Assembly: GCA_027041035.1 (NCBI GenBank)
Contig: JALULB010000005.1
Span: 1-12,580, forward strand
From: Sedimenticola sp.
GTDB lineage: Bacteria > Pseudomonadota > Gammaproteobacteria > Chromatiales > Chromatiaceae
Reading direction: 5' to 3'
Length of the DNA stretch: 12,580 nucleotides
A program made the translations under genes and the position numbers. The notes under the pieces are model-generated. The model saw only the letters and a program-made list of their open reading frames with translations, did no database searches and was not told where the DNA came from. Of the stretch, positions 1 through 8,995 are shown piece by piece; the stretch's first letter is position 1; every line of letters starts with the position of its first letter.

Positions 1-2
1 GG

Positions 3-1631
3 CTGGGCTATCTTGGGGTATTTCGGATCCCGTGGCTGGCGGAGGCGTCTGGCGTCTTCTTTTTTGCCGCCGGGATCGTGTTTCTGTTGCGTCTACGTAC
101 TCGCCTGCACCTGCCGCCGGACTGGCCGCTGTGGATGCTGATTCCCCTACTCAGCTTGTTGCTGCTGGTGATCGGCAAGTCCTGCTATTTCGATGGCGGT
201 TTCAACAACCACGATGATCTGCGCAGTATCGCGCTGACCGGAGCCTTCGCGGCCAACGCTCTGAAACCGGCGTTTCCGACCGATCTGTCGATCCCGATCA
301 GCTATTCCTATTATGCCTATGAATGGAGCGCCTATCTGTATCGGGCCGTGCGAGGTATTGGTCTGCCATCGCTGCCGGTATTGTTGGTCAATCTGGCCTT
401 GGTGGCGTTCTTCTATCGCCTGCTGGTGGATATCGGAAGAAAGCTGATTTGCGGTTTCTCCCTGCATCACTATCTGCTGCTGACATCGATTCTGACATTT
501 TACGGCTTCGATTATCTGCATGACCCGGTATGGTCCGCGCGGCATCTGGAATGGTGGAATGATCACCAATTGACGCAGTTCAGCAGTTATCTGCACTGGA
601 CGAGTCAGTATCTCTTTGCCGCTGGCCTGGCCTTGTATGCCTTTGTCCACCTGCGTGATTTCCTCGATTCCGGCGAGACACGTGATGCTTGGTGGTTTCT
701 GATTCTTCATGCGATCAGCGCGGGCATCGGCGCGATCGTCTTTGTTTGGTCTACTTGGGCCATCCTGGCCTATATCCTGATACGCCTGATCGTCGGCGAC
801 CGGCGCGCGCTGTGGCGACGCTTGCTGAAGTTGGTCCCACGCGCCGTGCTGGTCATCTTGCTGCTGATGCTGCCCGTGGTCTTCGCCTTTGTCGGTCGCG
901 AGGTGATCGTGTCGTTCTCGATCTGGCCGCATTTCTGGTTCCATTCGCAGGGTGAAAGCCAGCATGCGCTGCTGTTCAATCTGTGGGTGACATTACAGGA
1001 ACTCGGGCCGTTTCTGTTCGCCGGCCTGTTACTGATTCCGTTCGGCCGGTGGCTCGATCGGCAACGCGATGGCAGCGGTTTCGGCCAGCTGTCGATCTAT
1101 CTTTTCGCGTTATTGCTGATTTCGTTCTTTTCCACCAGCCCCTATTTTGATTGGTTTACCCGCGGCATTTTACTGCTGGTGATCATGGCGGCCTTTTATA
1201 TCACGGCGTTATTGGCGCCACTCGTCGACAGCCGGCATCCACTGTTGCTGTCGATTTTCGCCTTGATACTGGCGCCACAGCTGTTCAATGCTTTCCTGGA
1301 GCACGACTTTCGCCGCCAGCAATGCCGCCCGGCCAACCAGTTCTCTCATCAGATCAATGCCGGCGTGCCATTGGATAGCGTGATCTTCTATCCCGGGTCG
1401 ACACAGGGCATGCTGGGTATCGCCATGGCCGGGCGCGCGGCATTGGCGCCGGGCGCGAGCGATTATCTGAAAACCTATCGCAATACCGAATCGTTTCTGC
1501 ATGAACGGATCGGTTGGTCACACCCTTTCGAACCTTGTCGGCGAACAGCCTTCGGCGAGAGCACGCCGGGTGGCGGCTATGTCCGTCTGGTCGATGGCAA
1601 GGCGGAGTACATGGAGTGCGCGGATGAATAG
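3..1631 (+). CDS. Polytopic membrane protein, possible GT-C-type glycosyltransferase (5' partial)
   Basis: The reading frame is open to the left edge (from base 3), so the true start lies outside; GTG at 78 is unlikely to be the start because coding, hydrophobic sequence continues upstream. About 542 residues are visible. There are roughly 11-12 hydrophobic segments, then a soluble C-terminal tail of about 110 residues from around 1300 on. An Asp-Asp pair in a polar loop after an early membrane segment (bases 213-218, in FNNHDDLRS) is the kind of acidic motif found in the first outer loop of GT-C glycosyltransferases, which use lipid-phosphate sugars outside the membrane. The link to GT-C is inference: no family signature is decisive. 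An O-antigen polymerase or other polysaccharide membrane protein is the alternative. It overlaps the next gene by 8 bases, so the two are probably translationally coupled. The GT2 and GtrA genes further down fit a GT-C partner. Confidence 0.72.
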   Translation: MGYLGVFRIPWLAEASGVFFFAAGIVFLLRLRTRLHLPPDWPLWMLIPLLSLLLLVIGKSCYFDGGFNNHDDLRSIALTGAFAANALKPAFPTDLSIPISYSYYAYEWSAYLYRAVRGIGLPSLPVLLVNLALVAFFYRLLVDIGRKLICGFSLHHYLLLTSILTFYGFDYLHDPVWSARHLEWWNDHQLTQFSSYLHWTSQYLFAAGLALYAFVHLRDFLDSGETRDAWWFLILHAISAGIGAIVFVWSTWAILAYILIRLIVGDRRALWRRLLKLVPRAVLVILLLMLPVVFAFVGREVIVSFSIWPHFWFHSQGESQHALLFNLWVTLQELGPFLFAGLLLIPFGRWLDRQRDGSGFGQLSIYLFALLLISFFSTSPYFDWFTRGILLLVIMAAFYITALLAPLVDSRHPLLLSIFALILAPQLFNAFLEHDFRRQQCRPANQFSHQINAGVPLDSVIFYPGSTQGMLGIAMAGRAALAPGASDYLKTYRNTESFLHERIGWSHPFEPCRRTAFGESTPGGGYVRLVDGKAEYMECADE

Positions 1632-2706
1632 TTTCTGGCCGGGCAGACGGGTGCTCGTCACGGGGCACACCGGCTTCAAGGGCGGTTGGCTGGTCTTGCT
1701 GCTGCATCGTCTGGGCGCGCGCGTCAGCGGTTATGCCTTGCCGGCCGAGGAGCGATCACTGTATCGCCAGGCGGGTATCGCCGAGCTGTTGGAAGCCGAA
1801 TGGCTGGAGGATCTGCGTGACGAAAGCGCGCTCCGGCGGGCATTGCTGGACGGTCGGCCGGAGGTGGTGATTCATCTTGCGGCCAGGGCGCTGGTGCGTG
1901 AATCCTACGACCAGCCGGTCGAGACCTTCGATACCAATATACTCGGCAGCGCGCGTTTGCTGCAGGCGCTGCGTTTTTCGGCTTCGACGAAGGCCTGTGT
2001 GATGGTCACGTCGGACAAGGTGTATGAAAACCATGAATGGCCGCATCCCTATCGTGAGAGCGATTCACTGGGGGGGCGGGACCCATACAGCGCTAGCAAG
2101 GCCGCGATGGAACTTGTTGTGGCGGCCATGCGTCAGTCGTTCTTCTCCGCCGGGAATGTCACCGGCATAGCCACCGCGCGCGCGGGTAATGTGATTGGCG
2201 GTGGTGACTGGGCGAAGGATCGTCTGTTGCCGGATATCGCCGAGAGCCTGGCGAACGATGAGCCGATGCTGTTGCGTCACCCCGAGGCGGTACGCCCATG
2301 GCAGCATGTGCTGGAGCCATTGACAGGTTATCTGCGTCTGGCACGGTGCCTGATCGAACGGCCCGGTGAGTTTCGCGAGGCGTGGAATTTTGGTCCCTGG
2401 ATGCAGCAACGTATCAGCGTCGGCGAGGTGTTGTCACGCAGTCGGCACTACTGGGATGGCGTGGAGTTACGTGTTCAGCGTGTCGACGATGCTGGCAAGG
2501 TCGAACACCAGGAGTTGAATCTGGATATCTCGAAGAGTGTCACTCGACTTGGCTGGCGACCGCGACTGGATTTCGACGAGGCGCTGGCCTGGACACTGGG
2601 TTGGTACCGTCGGTATTACCGGGAGGATGGAACAGGTTCAGCCCCGCGGGCGCATTGCCTGGAGCAGATCGAGGACTATCTGGCGATGGAGGAGTCCGAA
2701 AGATGA
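1624..2706 (+). CDS. rfbG: CDP-glucose 4,6-dehydratase
   Basis: Converts CDP-D-glucose to CDP-4-keto-6-deoxy-D-glucose with bound NAD+, the second step of the CDP-3,6-dideoxyhexose pathway (rfbG, also ddhB), in the cytoplasm. The 360-residue product has the usual family length. It shows the Rossmann motif GHTGFKG at residues 14-20, the S130-D131-K132 triad that CDP-glucose dehydratases carry where dTDP-glucose dehydratases have T-D-E, and the Y155-x3-K159 pair (DPYSASK). The ATG at 1624 is chosen because the protein then begins [20 protein letters not shown], as relatives do; an upstream in-frame ATG at 1501 lies inside the previous gene and would add 41 unrelated residues. The start overlaps the previous stop (ATGAATAG) and its own stop overlaps the next start (ATGA). 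A run of seven G lies at 2070-2076 inside the gene. Confidence 0.95.
   Translation: MNSFWPGRRVLVTGHTGFKGGWLVLLLHRLGARVSGYALPAEERSLYRQAGIAELLEAEWLEDLRDESALRRALLDGRPEVVIHLAARALVRESYDQPVETFDTNILGSARLLQALRFSASTKACVMVTSDKVYENHEWPHPYRESDSLGGRDPYSASKAAMELVVAAMRQSFFSAGNVTGIATARAGNVIGGGDWAKDRLLPDIAESLANDEPMLLRHPEAVRPWQHVLEPLTGYLRLARCLIERPGEFREAWNFGPWMQQRISVGEVLSRSRHYWDGVELRVQRVDDAGKVEHQELNLDISKSVTRLGWRPRLDFDEALAWTLGWYRRYYREDGTGSAPRAHCLEQIEDYLAMEESER
2688..2694 (+). promoter_or_regulatory. Strong ribosome binding site for the rfbH-like gene
   Basis: GGAGGAG sits 8 bases before the ATG at 2703, close to an ideal Shine-Dalgarno sequence and spacing. It matters because it supports the long form of the RfbH protein with its extra N-terminal domain. 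The internal ATG at 2952 (residue 84), where an ordinary RfbH would begin, has no comparable site in front of it. Confidence 0.75.
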
Positions 2707-4256
2707 GTGAATTCCGTGAGGGCGCGGTGGTCGCTCTGGCCGGGCCGCTGCGCGATGCCCGGCATGCCCTGGTGCTTGGCGAGGTTCGCGACGGCGTATG
2801 CGAGGCCGTGCTGCTGACTGAAGACGCGGCTGTCGGCGATGAGCCAATACCCGCCGAGGCCGGTGCTCCAGCCCTGTATGTTCTCCCCGATGCCCGCCTG
2901 CTCATGCGTGCTAGTGAGATGGATTCCGTGGTCGGCCAGCTCGACAGTGCCATGCTGGAAACCGTTTGGCGAGGCCTGGTGCTGGCGGATACGCGCCGCC
3001 ATTTCAGGGCAAAATCGACGGCGGAAAGCGTCGCCGGCGACACGCGCGTGCGCGTTTCCGGTCGAGTCTATGACGACAGCGATGTCTGTGCTCTTGTCGA
3101 TTCTTCACTCGATTTCTGGCTGACCAGCGGACGTTATCATGCCCGATTCGAAAAGCAGTTCGCGCGCTTTCTTGGCGTGAAGCACGTGTTGCCGGTCAAC
3201 TCCGGTTCGTCGGCCAATCTGCTTGCGGTGGCGACCCTGACCTCGCCGAAGCTGGGTGATCGCGCCTTGCGTCCCGGCGATGAGGTGATCAGCGTGGCCG
3301 CCGGTTTTCCGACCACGGTGAACCCGTTGCTTCAGTACCGACTGGTGCCGGTGTTCGTCGATATCGAGTTGCCGACCTATAACGTCGACCCAGCACGGTT
3401 GGAGGCGGCGGTATCCGATAAAACCCGCGCGATCATGCTGGCGCATACCCTGGGGAATCCTTTCAATCTCGATGCGGTCAAGGCGGTGGCGGAGAAACAT
3501 GACCTATGGCTGATCGAGGATTGTTGCGATGCGCTGGGTTCGACCTACAACGCGCAAAAGGTGGGTACCTTTGGTGATCTGGCCACTTTCAGTTTCTACC
3601 CGGCACACCATATCACCATGGGCGAGGGTGGCGCGGTGGTGACCAATAGCGCGGAACTCAAACGCATCGCCGAATCCTTCCGTGACTGGGGGCGCGATTG
3701 CTGGTGCGATACCGGTTGCGACAACACCTGCCGCAAGCGCTACGCCTGGCAACTCGGGGATCTGCCCGCGGGCTATGACCACAAGTACACCTATTCGCAC
3801 GTCGGTTACAATCTGAAGATCACCGATATGCAGGCGGCGATCGGTTGCGCGCAGATGGAGCACCTGCCCGGCTTCATCGAACGGCGGAAACATAACTTTC
3901 GCTATCTGCGCGATGCCCTTGAGCCACTCTCCGGGCACTTGTTGTTGCCCGAACCAACCGCGAAAAGCGAGCCATCGTGGTTCGGTTTCCCGCTGATGTT
4001 GAAGGAGGGTGAACGCGGCGCGTTGTTGACTTACCTCGAAGAAAAGCGGATCGATAGCCGGCTGCTATTCGGCGGGAATCTGATCCGCCAACCCTATTTT
4101 TCCGATCAGCGCTATCGTGTTCATGGTGACCTGCCGAATACCGACCGAACGATGAACGATGCGCTGTGGCTGGGGGTATATCCTGGATTGGACTCGGCCC
4201 GGATCGATAGCGTGGTCGATGCGTTAAACGGCTTCTTTGTCGGAGGTTGGGGATGA
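2703..4256 (+). CDS. rfbH: RfbH-type CDP-4-keto-6-deoxyglucose 3-dehydrase (E1) with extra N-terminal PemK/MazF-like domain
   Basis: E1 removes the C3 hydroxyl of CDP-4-keto-6-deoxyglucose using PMP and a [2Fe-2S] cluster (rfbH/ddhC/ascC). The aminotransferase-fold part is clear: the internal-aldimine lysine is replaced by histidine (H302 in [13 protein letters not shown]), the mark of dehydrases, and four cluster cysteines are present, C275, C333, C335 and C343. These equal the Yersinia E1 positions H220, C193, C251, C253 and C261 plus a constant 82, so the catalytic part is complete. The odd part is about 82 additional residues at the front of this 517-residue protein (family about 435). 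They resemble PemK/MazF: REGAVVAL, an R20 in RHALVL, T39 after a hydrophobic strand (VLLTED), and a closing V-x-G-x-L-x(4)-L segment (residues 77-85). That domain call is inference. The start is supported by GGAGGAG and ATGA coupling to rfbG; the end overlaps the next gene by 4 bases. Confidence 0.93.
   Translation: MSEFREGAVVALAGPLRDARHALVLGEVRDGVCEAVLLTEDAAVGDEPIPAEAGAPALYVLPDARLLMRASEMDSVVGQLDSAMLETVWRGLVLADTRRHFRAKSTAESVAGDTRVRVSGRVYDDSDVCALVDSSLDFWLTSGRYHARFEKQFARFLGVKHVLPVNSGSSANLLAVATLTSPKLGDRALRPGDEVISVAAGFPTTVNPLLQYRLVPVFVDIELPTYNVDPARLEAAVSDKTRAIMLAHTLGNPFNLDAVKAVAEKHDLWLIEDCCDALGSTYNAQKVGTFGDLATFSFYPAHHITMGEGGAVVTNSAELKRIAESFRDWGRDCWCDTGCDNTCRKRYAWQLGDLPAGYDHKYTYSHVGYNLKITDMQAAIGCAQMEHLPGFIERRKHNFRYLRDALEPLSGHLLLPEPTAKSEPSWFGFPLMLKEGERGALLTYLEEKRIDSRLLFGGNLIRQPYFSDQRYRVHGDLPNTDRTMNDALWLGVYPGLDSARIDSVVDALNGFFVGGWG
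4242..4246 (+). promoter_or_regulatory. Ribosome binding site for the ThDP enzyme gene
   Basis: GGAGG lies 6 bases before the ATG at 4253 and fixes that start over a TTG at 4247, which overlaps the edge of this site. The ATGA overlap with the rfbH-like stop codon gives translational coupling. Confidence 0.7.
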
Positions 4257-6055
4257 CGATGCGGGTTGCCGACTATATTGCCGACCACTTGGCGAGGGCC
4301 GGGCTGGATACCGTGTTCATGGTGACGGGTGGCGGCGCAATGCATCTGAACGATGCTTTTACCCGGCATCCCGGTTTGGAATGCTTCTTCAATCATCATG
4401 AACAGGGTTGCGCTATCGCCGCCGAGGGTTATGCGCGGGTGGCACGGCGTCCGGCGGTCGTCAATGTCACGACGGGTCCGGGCGGTACCAATGCGATCAG
4501 CGGTGTGTTTGGCGCGTGGACCGATTCGGTTCCAATGATCGTGATCTCCGGTCAGGTCAAGCGTGCAACCATGGCGCGCTACTGCGACCCCGTGCCGCGC
4601 CAGCTCGGTGATCAGGAGATCGATATTGTTCCATTGGTCGCGTCGATCACTAAATATGCGGCCTTGGTCAGCGAGCCGGAATCTATTCGCTATCATCTCG
4701 ACCGGGCGTTAAAGGAAGCGAGCAGCGGACGCCCCGGCCCTGTTTGGCTTGACGTGCCTATCGATGTGCAGTCGGCGCGCGTCGATCCGGCGCGGCTGGA
4801 TGGGGCGATCGTTTCGCAAGGCGAGACTCATGGTGATATGGAAACAGCAGTCGCGGCAATACTTGATGCTATCGGCCAGGCCGAGCGTCCGGTCATCCTG
4901 CCGGGTACCGGGGTCTGGTCGGCTGGCCAGCGCGAGAATCTGCTCACGCTGGCCGAAAGGTTGTGCATCCCCGTCGCTACCGCCTGGAACGCGCATGACC
5001 TCGTCGCCAATGATCATCCCTGCTATGCAGGCAGACCCGGGACGGTCGGTGATCGAGCCGGTAACTTCGTGGTGCAGAGCGCCGATCTGATTATCGTGCT
5101 CGGTTGTCGCTTGAATATCCGTCAGATCAGCTATAACTGGCGGCAGTTCGGACGAGCCGCGCGCAAGATCATGGTGGATGTCGACCCGGCTGAATTGCGT
5201 AAGCCTACCCTGGATATCGACTTGCCTATTGAGGCGGATCTCAAGCAGTTGATGCCCGCGTTGGTGGCCGGGACAGCGGGTCGTGAGCAGCCTGATTTTT
5301 CTGCTTGGCTGGCCTGGTGCCGTGAACGAGTCAGTGGCAACCCGGTGGTACAGGAGCGATACCGCGAGCAGGAAAGCCCAATCAATCCCTATGTGTTGAT
5401 GGATGCACTTTCGCCTCGGCTGGCTGATGATGAAGTGATCGTCTGCGCCAACGCAACCGCGGCGGTGGTTGCTTTCCAGGTGCTCGAACTGCGCGCGGGC
5501 CAACGCTTGTTCTCCAATTCTGGTAGCGCTTCGATGGGCTATGACCTGCCGGCGGCTCTCGGCGCCAGCGTGGCGCGTGGTGGGCGCCGCGTCCTGTGTC
5601 TCGCGGGTGATGGCAGCATCATGATGAATCTACAAGAGCTACAGACTATTGCAAATTACCGTTTGCCGGTAAAGGTGCTGCTGTTGAACAACAGTGGCTA
5701 CCTGTCGATACGACAGACGCAGACGGCTTATTTTAGCGATAACCTTGCGGGCTTCGATGCAAGTAGCGGCGTCAGTCTGCCGGACTTCGAAAGCCTGATG
5801 ACCGGATTTGGTCTGCCTTTCCGGCGTTGCGACAATCACACTGGGCTGGTTGATGCTTTCGAATGGCTATTGGCGATGGATGGTCCGGGGGTGTGCGAGT
5901 TCATGCTTGATCCCGAGCAAGCCTTTGAACCCAAGCTGGCATCAAAGATGTTGCCGGATGGACGCATGAGTACGCCGCCATTGGAGGATATGTATCCATT
6001 CATGTCGCGAGACGAATTGACGCGTAACCTGAAAATTCCACCGATTGATGAGTAA
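4253..6055 (+). CDS. Thiamine diphosphate-dependent acetolactate synthase-like enzyme (possible YerE-type two-carbon transferase)
   Basis: A 600-residue enzyme of the acetolactate synthase/pyruvate oxidase family. The N-terminal PYR domain has the cofactor-activating glutamate E50 ([16 protein letters not shown]) and a [10 protein letters not shown] loop; the C-terminal PP domain has the Mg/ThDP motif GDGS (residues 452-455) ending in N479-N480. Family members decarboxylate a 2-keto acid such as pyruvate and transfer the resulting acyl-type unit. Beside rfbG and rfbH, the closest known parallel is YerE, which adds acetyl to C4 of a CDP-3,6-dideoxy-4-keto-hexose in yersiniose synthesis; similar ThDP proteins are common in polysaccharide clusters. 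The ThDP family assignment is firm, the sugar substrate is inferred from context. True housekeeping acetolactate synthase is unlikely: no regulatory subunit is nearby and the surroundings are all sugar genes. The start is ATG 4253, overlapping the previous stop. Confidence 0.88.
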   Translation: MTMRVADYIADHLARAGLDTVFMVTGGGAMHLNDAFTRHPGLECFFNHHEQGCAIAAEGYARVARRPAVVNVTTGPGGTNAISGVFGAWTDSVPMIVISGQVKRATMARYCDPVPRQLGDQEIDIVPLVASITKYAALVSEPESIRYHLDRALKEASSGRPGPVWLDVPIDVQSARVDPARLDGAIVSQGETHGDMETAVAAILDAIGQAERPVILPGTGVWSAGQRENLLTLAERLCIPVATAWNAHDLVANDHPCYAGRPGTVGDRAGNFVVQSADLIIVLGCRLNIRQISYNWRQFGRAARKIMVDVDPAELRKPTLDIDLPIEADLKQLMPALVAGTAGREQPDFSAWLAWCRERVSGNPVVQERYREQESPINPYVLMDALSPRLADDEVIVCANATAAVVAFQVLELRAGQRLFSNSGSASMGYDLPAALGASVARGGRRVLCLAGDGSIMMNLQELQTIANYRLPVKVLLLNNSGYLSIRQTQTAYFSDNLAGFDASSGVSLPDFESLMTGFGLPFRRCDNHTGLVDAFEWLLAMDGPGVCEFMLDPEQAFEPKLASKMLPDGRMSTPPLEDMYPFMSRDELTRNLKIPPIDE

Positions 6056-6059
6056 AGCG

Positions 6060-6065
6060 AGAGGA
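6060..6065 (+). promoter_or_regulatory. Ribosome binding site for the NeuB-like gene
   Basis: AGAGGA is located 2-7 bases before the ATG at 6068, in the 12-base gap after the ThDP enzyme stop. The spacing is slightly short but no better start exists. Confidence 0.5.
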
Positions 6066-6067
6066 TT

Positions 6068-7171
6068 ATGAGTCTTTCCGAGGCAAAGAAGATATTTGAT
6101 GGCCTGTTTGTTCTGGAGGTCGCAAACAACCATTGGGGTTCGGTCGAGCGTGGTCTGAAGATCATAGAGGTCTACCAGCGTGTGGTGCGTTTCAACAGCG
6201 TGCGCTCGGCGATCAAACTGCAACTGCGTGATGTGGATAGCTTTATTCATGAGGATTATCGCGATCGCGAGGACATACGCTATATCAAAAAGACCCTGGA
6301 TACGCGTATGTCGTTTGATGACTATGCGACCTTGGTTCGAGCGATACGACAGAACGGATGCATTGCGATGGCAACGCCATTCGATGAGAAATCCGTGGAT
6401 GATTGCGTTGCCCTTGGCATTCCGATTCTGAAGGTGGCGAGCTCTGATATTAACGACTGGCCGCTGTTGGAGAAGATCGCCTCGACTCGTCTTCCCGTAT
6501 CGGTTTCCACTGGAGGGTCATCCGAAAAAGATGTCGACGATATTGTTAGTTTCTTCACTCGACGCCAGATCCCTCTTGCTGTTAATCATTGTGTTTCGCT
6601 CTATCCATCTGAGGATTACGACTTGGAACTGAATCAGATCGACTATCTGAGTGACAAGTATCCTGACGTGGTGATTGGGTTGTCTACCCATGAATATCAC
6701 GACTGGAGTTCGTCGATCATGATGGCTTATGCAAAGGGAGCGCGTACCTTTGAACGTCACGTCGATATCGAGATGGATGGTATACCTGTATCCCCGTATT
6801 GTTCTCTGCCTCATCAGATTGATGAGTGGTTTAAATCCTGGAGCAAGGCGAAGGAGATGTGCGGGGCTCCCGGTACTCAAAAGCGGAACCCTAAGCGGGA
6901 AGAGATCAAGTATTTAGATGCGCTGGTGCGTGGAGTGTATGCGGCACGAGATCTTCCAAAAGGGTATGTGTTCGAAAAAGATGAATTGAACGAGGCGATC
7001 AGTATGAGAATACCTTTGTTGAAAGGGCAGATATCTTGCCGAGAATTGATGAGTGGCGAACGTATTAATCGTGATATCAAAGCTGGTGATCCGATTATGA
7101 TTGACGACGTAGATACTCCCTATGCCGAGCGCGACGAATTGAAACAATTGATCTATGAGCGCGGGATTTAA
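6068..7171 (+). CDS. NeuB-family (sialic acid synthase-like) PEP-condensing enzyme with SAF-like C-terminus
   Basis: The 367-residue product matches the NeuB fold: a TIM barrel followed by a small SAF (antifreeze-like) domain. Visible landmarks are E17 and N21-H22 (LEVANNHWGS), K50-x-Q52 (IKLQLRD), TPFDE at 103-107, K122 (LKVASSD), STGG at 147-150, H174-C175 (VNHCVSLYP), GLSTH at 204-208 and ERH at 229-231, then a SAF-like stretch from about residue 295 (RGVYAARDLPKG). Known members join phosphoenolpyruvate to a sugar aldehyde, giving nonulosonic acids. Family landmarks are conserved but altered: typical GLSDH is GLSTH and typical EKHF is ERHV, so the acceptor may differ. No amino-sugar enzymes and no CMP-sugar synthetase are in the window, so ordinary sialic or legionaminic acid synthesis is not supported. 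The base composition is more AT-rich than in the genes before it. Family firm, substrate unknown. Confidence 0.87.
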   Translation: MSLSEAKKIFDGLFVLEVANNHWGSVERGLKIIEVYQRVVRFNSVRSAIKLQLRDVDSFIHEDYRDREDIRYIKKTLDTRMSFDDYATLVRAIRQNGCIAMATPFDEKSVDDCVALGIPILKVASSDINDWPLLEKIASTRLPVSVSTGGSSEKDVDDIVSFFTRRQIPLAVNHCVSLYPSEDYDLELNQIDYLSDKYPDVVIGLSTHEYHDWSSSIMMAYAKGARTFERHVDIEMDGIPVSPYCSLPHQIDEWFKSWSKAKEMCGAPGTQKRNPKREEIKYLDALVRGVYAARDLPKGYVFEKDELNEAISMRIPLLKGQISCRELMSGERINRDIKAGDPIMIDDVDTPYAERDELKQLIYERGI

Positions 7172-7173
7172 GT

Positions 7174-8232
7174 TTGGCGGTGACTCGGTTAAGGCCTGTA
7201 TTTGGCGGCATGGATGAGCTGCTTGAACGCGGAGAGCCACTGTTTCGTGCGCTTTCCGGGGCGCACATCTTTCTGACCGGTGGAACGGGTTTTTTTGGTC
7301 GATGGTTGTTGGAAGCGGTTCATTCAGCGGGTGCTCGCTTAGGAGTCGATATTTGTGTAACCGTGATCAGTCGTGACCCAAGGCGTTTTGCGTCGGCGGT
7401 ACCACACTTGGCCGATGCGTCCTGGCTAACACTTGAGTTGGGTGATGTACGTGACTTTGATTTGCCTCGCCAACATTTTAGTCATCTTATTCACGCGGCT
7501 ACCGATACCTCGGCACGGGCTGCCGCTAAGCCTCTAGAACGTTTAGACAGCATGGTCATGGGTACTCGACGAGTGCTGGATTTTGCTGTCGATTGCCATA
7601 TTCAAGACGGCCTGCTGACTAGTTCGGGTGCGGTTTATGGCCACACCGAAGCGGGTAGAAACGGTGTGTCTGAGTTGAGTCTGGCGGCTTGTGATTGTTC
7701 GAATCCAGACTCGGATTACGCTGAAGGTAAACGTATGGCCGAACTGATGTGCGCGTTGGTTGGGCGTGAAAACGGATTGAAGATGCGAATCGCTCGTTGT
7801 TTCTCATTCGCTGGTCCTGGTTTACCCCTTCGAGGACATTTTGCGGTTGGCAATTTTGTTGCGGATGCGTTGGCGGGGAATGTCATACGAGTGCGAGGTG
7901 ACGGTCGCCCAATTCGGTCCTATCTCTATGCTGGGGATCTGGTGCTTTGGTTGCTGACAATTTTGCTACGAGGTGATGCTTTACGCCCTTACAACGTTGG
8001 ATCGGATCGGCCGATGTCGATACGCGAGATTGCTGAACGTGTGCGTGATTTGTTGGCGCCAGCTACCTCTGTAGTGATTCAGACTGAGATGACGGGTGGC
8101 AGTGTGAGCTATTACCTGCCAAACATCGAACGGGCAAGACGGGAGCTTGGATTGGATGTATGGACCGATTTCGATGATGCGGTCCACTATATGGCGGATT
8201 GGTCGCGATCGAAATCTGAGGGTTTGAAATAA
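7174..8232 (+). CDS. NAD-dependent epimerase/dehydratase family protein (extended SDR)
   Basis: An extended short-chain dehydrogenase/reductase acting on a nucleotide sugar. It has the glycine motif TGGTGFFG near the N-terminus, the serine in TSSGAVYG and the Y-x3-K pair in DYAEGKRM, followed by the substrate-side segments typical of the family (RSYLYAGDL, PYNVGSDRPMS). Proteins of this kind with TGGTGFFG and SSGAVYG occur widely in polysaccharide clusters; their exact reactions are mostly not established. Here it could reduce or epimerise a keto group on the CDP-sugar, the role YerF plays after YerE, but this is inference. The start is uncertain: TTG 7174 (352 residues), GTG 7180 or ATG 7210 (340 residues). 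None has a good Shine-Dalgarno site; TTG or GTG keeps the tight spacing of the operon, while ATG would leave a 38-base gap. The stop overlaps the next start by one base (TAATG). Confidence 0.87.
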   Translation: MAVTRLRPVFGGMDELLERGEPLFRALSGAHIFLTGGTGFFGRWLLEAVHSAGARLGVDICVTVISRDPRRFASAVPHLADASWLTLELGDVRDFDLPRQHFSHLIHAATDTSARAAAKPLERLDSMVMGTRRVLDFAVDCHIQDGLLTSSGAVYGHTEAGRNGVSELSLAACDCSNPDSDYAEGKRMAELMCALVGRENGLKMRIARCFSFAGPGLPLRGHFAVGNFVADALAGNVIRVRGDGRPIRSYLYAGDLVLWLLTILLRGDALRPYNVGSDRPMSIREIAERVRDLLAPATSVVIQTEMTGGSVSYYLPNIERARRELGLDVWTDFDDAVHYMADWSRSKSEGLK

Positions 8233-8990
8233 TGGATGAAATGCAAGTAACACTGGCTGGTCGTCGGGCTCTGGTGACGGGTGGTAGGCGTGGCATTGGT
8301 CGGGCGATTGTGCTGGCATTGGCGCGGTCTGGAGCGAGCGTAGTGGCAGCAGCACATAGCGAAGATGATGCGGGCTTGTTGCGTCAGGCAGAAGAGGAAG
8401 GTTTGGCAATTGAATATTGTTCCGTTGACCTTAATGACCGTGGCTCCCGCGCCGATATGATCAATAATATATTAGCCGACGGCGATGTAGATATTCTTGT
8501 TAACAATGCCGGGGCTCAGGTGCGGAGACCGTTGCTTGAGTATGGCCTGGAACAGTGGGATACGGATATGGAGCTATTGCTAAGTTCGATGTTTGATTTG
8601 TCCCAGGCGTTGGCGCGAGAAATGGTGGCACGTGGCTATGGACGCATTATTAATCTGTCGTCAATCAGTGGTTTTCAAGGAGCACGAAATATTGCGGGCT
8701 ATACCACAGCGAAGCATGCCGTTATTGGGCTAACCAAGGCATTGGCGAACGAACTTGGCATATACGGCGTAAATGTTAATGCCATTGCTCCGGGAATCTG
8801 CGAGACTGACATGACGACGGATGTGACTACCAATAAAGAGCATGCCGAGATCATCCGTGGGCGTATACCGTTAGGCCGCTTCGCTACTCCGGAGGACGTT
8901 GCAGGTCCAGTGCTTTTCCTCTGTAGCGATGCAGCGGCTTATGTGCATGGACAGACGATGTTGGTTGATGGCGGTTGGTTGGCGAGGTAG
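8232..8990 (+). CDS. Classical SDR-family oxidoreductase, KduD/gluconate 5-dehydrogenase-like
   Basis: A 252-residue NAD(P)-dependent oxidoreductase of normal classical-SDR length. It carries the cofactor motif TGGRRGIG (residues 16-23), the structural NNAG, the catalytic S144, Y157 and K161 (GYTTAK), and the C-terminal VDGGWLAR seen in KduD-type enzymes. Family members oxidise or reduce sugar-acid and keto-sugar carbons such as C5 of 2-keto-3-deoxygluconate. In this cluster it most likely acts on a keto group of the growing sugar, perhaps working with the adjacent radical SAM enzyme or on the ThDP-derived branch; the substrate is not visible from the sequence. A fatty-acid FabG role is less likely given the setting and the KduD-like C-terminus. 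It begins at ATG 8232, sharing one base with the preceding TAA. Confidence 0.9.
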   Translation: MDEMQVTLAGRRALVTGGRRGIGRAIVLALARSGASVVAAAHSEDDAGLLRQAEEEGLAIEYCSVDLNDRGSRADMINNILADGDVDILVNNAGAQVRRPLLEYGLEQWDTDMELLLSSMFDLSQALAREMVARGYGRIINLSSISGFQGARNIAGYTTAKHAVIGLTKALANELGIYGVNVNAIAPGICETDMTTDVTTNKEHAEIIRGRIPLGRFATPEDVAGPVLFLCSDAAAYVHGQTMLVDGGWLAR

Positions 8991-8995
8991 GGGCA

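Noticed and set aside
147..965. Long minus-strand open frame (272 codons) opposite the first membrane protein gene
   Set aside because: The product is rich in Gln, Arg, Asp and His with no recognisable domain, and the plus strand here encodes convincing membrane helices. It is an antisense shadow of GC-rich coding sequence.
1501..1623. Upstream in-frame extension of rfbG beginning at ATG 1501
   Set aside because: The 41 additional residues are unlike any dehydratase and lie wholly within the preceding gene; ATG 1624 gives the family N-terminus.
4709..5503. Minus-strand open frame of 264 codons opposite the ThDP enzyme
   Set aside because: No family motif and low-complexity Arg/His/Gln composition; the plus strand has clear ThDP motifs across the same bases.
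4253..6055. Reading the ThDP enzyme as housekeeping acetolactate synthase (ilvB/ilvI)
   Set aside because: No small regulatory subunit or branched-chain amino acid genes are adjacent; it is embedded and coupled within sugar-nucleotide genes.
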